NCBI GenBank assembly: GCA_003560215.1
Contig: PWIY01000219.1
Location: 1-7,187 of the forward strand
Direction: 5' to 3'
Length of the DNA: 7,187 nt
From: Bacteroidales bacterium
GTDB taxonomy: Bacteria > Bacteroidota > Bacteroidia > Bacteroidales > UBA7960
Under the pieces are notes generated by a model. The model worked only from the letters and a program-made list of their open reading frames with translations, did not search any database and was not told the DNA's origin. This document shows positions 5,541-7,187 of the stretch, one piece after another. The number at the start of each line of letters is the position of its first letter. Positions within the stretch are counted from its first letter, which is position 1. Made by a program: the position numbers and the translations under genes.

Positions 5541-6228
5541 CGGGTACTTTAAAATCAAACCAGGAGCTTTCTGCCTGGCGATTCATCCTGATTTCGGACA
5601 AACGCACACGGCTTACGATGGAATCTCCTGAAGCCAGGTAATTGAACTCTGTAATGGAACGGGGCAGAATCAGGTCAGAAAAAATTTCATAGTCATCATA
5701 GTACACCTTTTTAACCAGCTTGCCTCCGGCATCGTAATACCCGGCATACACAGGCATGTAATCATCGTGCACCAGCTCAATATATGAAAACAAATGGTTC
5801 AGCGAAGAGGGAGGATCCCAGCGGGTAATCATCAGCCCGTCTTCAAAATCTGTCCGGCTGTTTGAAAATCCCATCTCACGCAAACCAAGATCCTGCGTCC
5901 GGCCACTCAGGAAATAATACACAAGGTTATTTTCCGAACTGTACTCCACGCTTTGGGTCCGATAGACCGAATTATCCTCCTCATCATAAATGGTCAACTC
6001 ACCATGCCGGTTGGTGACCATTACCTGTCCGGCCGGCCGGTAAAACTTCGTGATCAGCCTGCCATCGTAAGCTTCGTAAAACAGCCGCGCCTCCACAGTG
6101 GCTACCTTCCCTCCCTGAAGCTGACGGCTTTCCATATGCAGCATGACACGTTCGGGCGAAAAAAGAACAAATCCGCTCAACAAAACCAACAAAACGCAAC
6201 TTGCAAAAAGGCTCAGACGACTGCGCAT
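5518..6228 (-). CDS. LolA-like envelope protein
   Basis: The 236-residue product starts with a signal peptide or anchor (MRSRLSLFASCVLLVLLSGF) and has no lipobox cysteine in a convincing position. The remainder is strand-rich in LolA fashion: short amphipathic strands such as EARLFYEAYDGRLITKFY (47-64), GQVMVTNRHGELTIYDEED (67-85), NLVYYFLSG (101-109), KLVKKVYYDD (170-179), DLILPRSITEFNYL (185-198), and the final WFDFKVPDDARIVE (223-236), which fits the F.F..P..A.I ending of LolA/LolB-type folds. LolA proteins carry lipoproteins across the periplasm; whether this one does so is inference, since many Bacteroidota LolA-like paralogues have no known cargo. The start at 6228 (ATG) is preferred over a TTG two codons upstream (6234); it lies 10 bases after the kinase stop. 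Its last bases overlap the YidD gene start. Confidence 0.72.
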   Translation of the reverse strand: MRSRLSLFASCVLLVLLSGFVLFSPERVMLHMESRQLQGGKVATVEARLFYEAYDGRLITKFYRPAGQVMVTNRHGELTIYDEEDNSVYRTQSVEYSSENNLVYYFLSGRTQDLGLREMGFSNSRTDFEDGLMITRWDPPSSLNHLFSYIELVHDDYMPVYAGYYDAGGKLVKKVYYDDYEIFSDLILPRSITEFNYLASGDSIVSRVRLSEIRMNRQAESSWFDFKVPDDARIVE

Positions 6229-6238
6229 ACCCAAAAAA

Positions 6239-7187
6239 TTATTTCCATAAAATGATCCGGAAAGTCGTTCCGTTGTTCAGTGATGAATGCTTCACAAACA
6301 ACTTTCCGTTGTGATAATTCTCAATAATCCTTTTACTGAGCGACAGCCCAAGGCCCCAACCGCTCTTTTTGCTCGTATAACCGGGGTTGAAGATCGATTT
6401 TTGCCTGGATGCCGGAATGCCTTTGCCATCATCTGAGATATCAACGGCCACCTGGTCTTTGAGATCCTCCACTGAAACGTAAATATTACCCGCTCCCTGC
6501 ATGGCATCCACGGCATTCTTTATAATGTTTTCCACCACCCACCCAAAAAGGCTGGCATTCAGTGGCACCATTACCACCTTGTCGGGGGTGGCCACGTTGA
6601 ATGAAACTTTTTTCGGCATTCTGCGCTTCATATACCCCACCACTTCATTGAGGGTATGCATAATATTTTCCGGAACCAGCTCAGGAGAAGATCCGATCTT
6701 GGAGAACCGCTCAGTGATGCTTTCAAGGCGCTGCACATCCTTGGAAATTTCTTCAATGGTTTCCTCATCCACTCCTTTCATCTTCAGCAACTCAACCCAG
6801 GCAATCAATGAGGAAAGGGGTGTTCCCAACTGATGGGCTGTTTCTTTAGACATCCCCACCCATACCTGGTTTTGTTCTGCATTTCTAGCCATGCTGAACA
6901 GCAGGTAAGACACGAACAGAAAGATTCCGATGGCCAGGAACTGGCCCAACGGGTAATACCGGAGTTGAGTCAGCAAAAAAGAGCTGGTGTAATAAACGTA
7001 ACAACGGCCATAATCAGGAAGCGTAATGGACAAAAACCGGTTACTGCCGGACATGGAAGCGATCAGTTCCCGTACCTGTTCATCATCCTCCATATCCACC
7101 CCGTCAATGTTGCCATGAGCAATGAGTTCCCGGTGCGAATTGTCAACTACGATCACCGGCACATGGGCAGAGTTAACAACCAGGTCA
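6239..7187 (-). CDS. Membrane sensor histidine kinase, 5' end off window
   Basis: The frame is open to the right edge, giving 315 visible residues; a GTG at 7162 is only an internal codon, as in-frame codons continue upstream (DLVVNSAH). The order is: part of an extracytoplasmic sensor region (residues 1-75), one membrane helix (LGQFLAIGIFLFVSYLLF, about 80-97), a DHp helix with phospho-acceptor H118 in KETAHQLGTPLSS, then the ATPase domain: N box ENIIKNAVDAM (219-229), G1 DDGKGIP (252-258), F box FNPGYTS (266-272), and G2 GWGLGLS (276-282). All boxes are intact, so it should be active. It phosphorylates itself on histidine and passes the phosphate to a response regulator; none is visible in the window. 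It starts the operon of envelope genes, so it may sense envelope state, which is inference. The H-box with Q instead of E is common in Bacteroidota kinases of this type. Confidence 0.92.
   Translation of the reverse strand, partial: DLVVNSAHVPVIVVDNSHRELIAHGNIDGVDMEDDEQVRELIASMSGSNRFLSITLPDYGRCYVYYTSSFLLTQLRYYPLGQFLAIGIFLFVSYLLFSMARNAEQNQVWVGMSKETAHQLGTPLSSLIAWVELLKMKGVDEETIEEISKDVQRLESITERFSKIGSSPELVPENIMHTLNEVVGYMKRRMPKKVSFNVATPDKVVMVPLNASLFGWVVENIIKNAVDAMQGAGNIYVSVEDLKDQVAVDISDDGKGIPASRQKSIFNPGYTSKKSGWGLGLSLSKRIIENYHNGKLFVKHSSLNNGTTFRIILWK

Noticed and set aside
7160..7162. GTG as the start of the histidine kinase
   Set aside because: The frame stays open to the window edge with plausible sensor-domain residues upstream, so the gene is better treated as 5'-truncated.
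1..7187. Mobile element, CRISPR array, prophage or defence system
   Set aside because: No transposase, integrase, repeat-spacer pattern, terminal inverted repeat or nuclease family was seen; gene order and composition look like ordinary chromosome.

Overview
The window looks like chromosomal DNA of a Bacteroidota bacterium. Two or three intergenic regions carry promoters of the Bacteroidota type (TTG about 20 bases upstream of TAnnTTTG). Most starts lack a Shine-Dalgarno sequence, and the gene families fit: a tricorn-like S41 protease, a small outer-membrane barrel, a TM2 protein, a LolA-like protein and an orphan-looking kinase with an HQLGTP H-box. The phylum is an inference; genus and species cannot be told from this sequence. 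I see no mobile element, CRISPR array, tRNA or rRNA.

Layout. The left end (1-1097, minus) holds the N-terminal part of a secreted tricorn-type peptidase, cut by the window edge. A divergent intergenic region (1098-1295) carries its promoter and a conspicuous stem-loop ahead of a plus-strand peroxiredoxin of the archaeal/Prx6-like class (1296-1991), which ends at a textbook terminator. A second intergenic region (1992-2266) holds that terminator, a probable promoter and a small leader hairpin. It is followed by an 8-strand-size outer-membrane barrel (2267-2797) and then, from its own promoter, a secreted or anchored TM2-domain protein (2860-3276).

The right half (3280-7187) is one tightly packed minus-strand operon. 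In transcription order it encodes a membrane histidine kinase (5' end outside the window), a LolA-like envelope protein, a YidD-domain protein with an N-terminal signal or anchor, and two TPR proteins that each end in a similar hydrophobic module with a PGxGxxYAG motif. The last three junctions overlap by 23, 8 and 59 bases, so translational coupling is likely. All four downstream products appear to be exported or membrane-anchored, which suggests a cell-envelope biogenesis or monitoring unit with its own sensor; that role is inference.

The operon and the TM2 gene converge with only 3 bases between stops. The TM2 gene's intrinsic terminator lies inside the 3' coding end of the last operon gene, read from the other strand. 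The convergent TM2 protein carries a short motif (GPLGIHRAYLG) reminiscent of the PGxGxxYAG motifs in the two TPR proteins, so the three may be functionally related.
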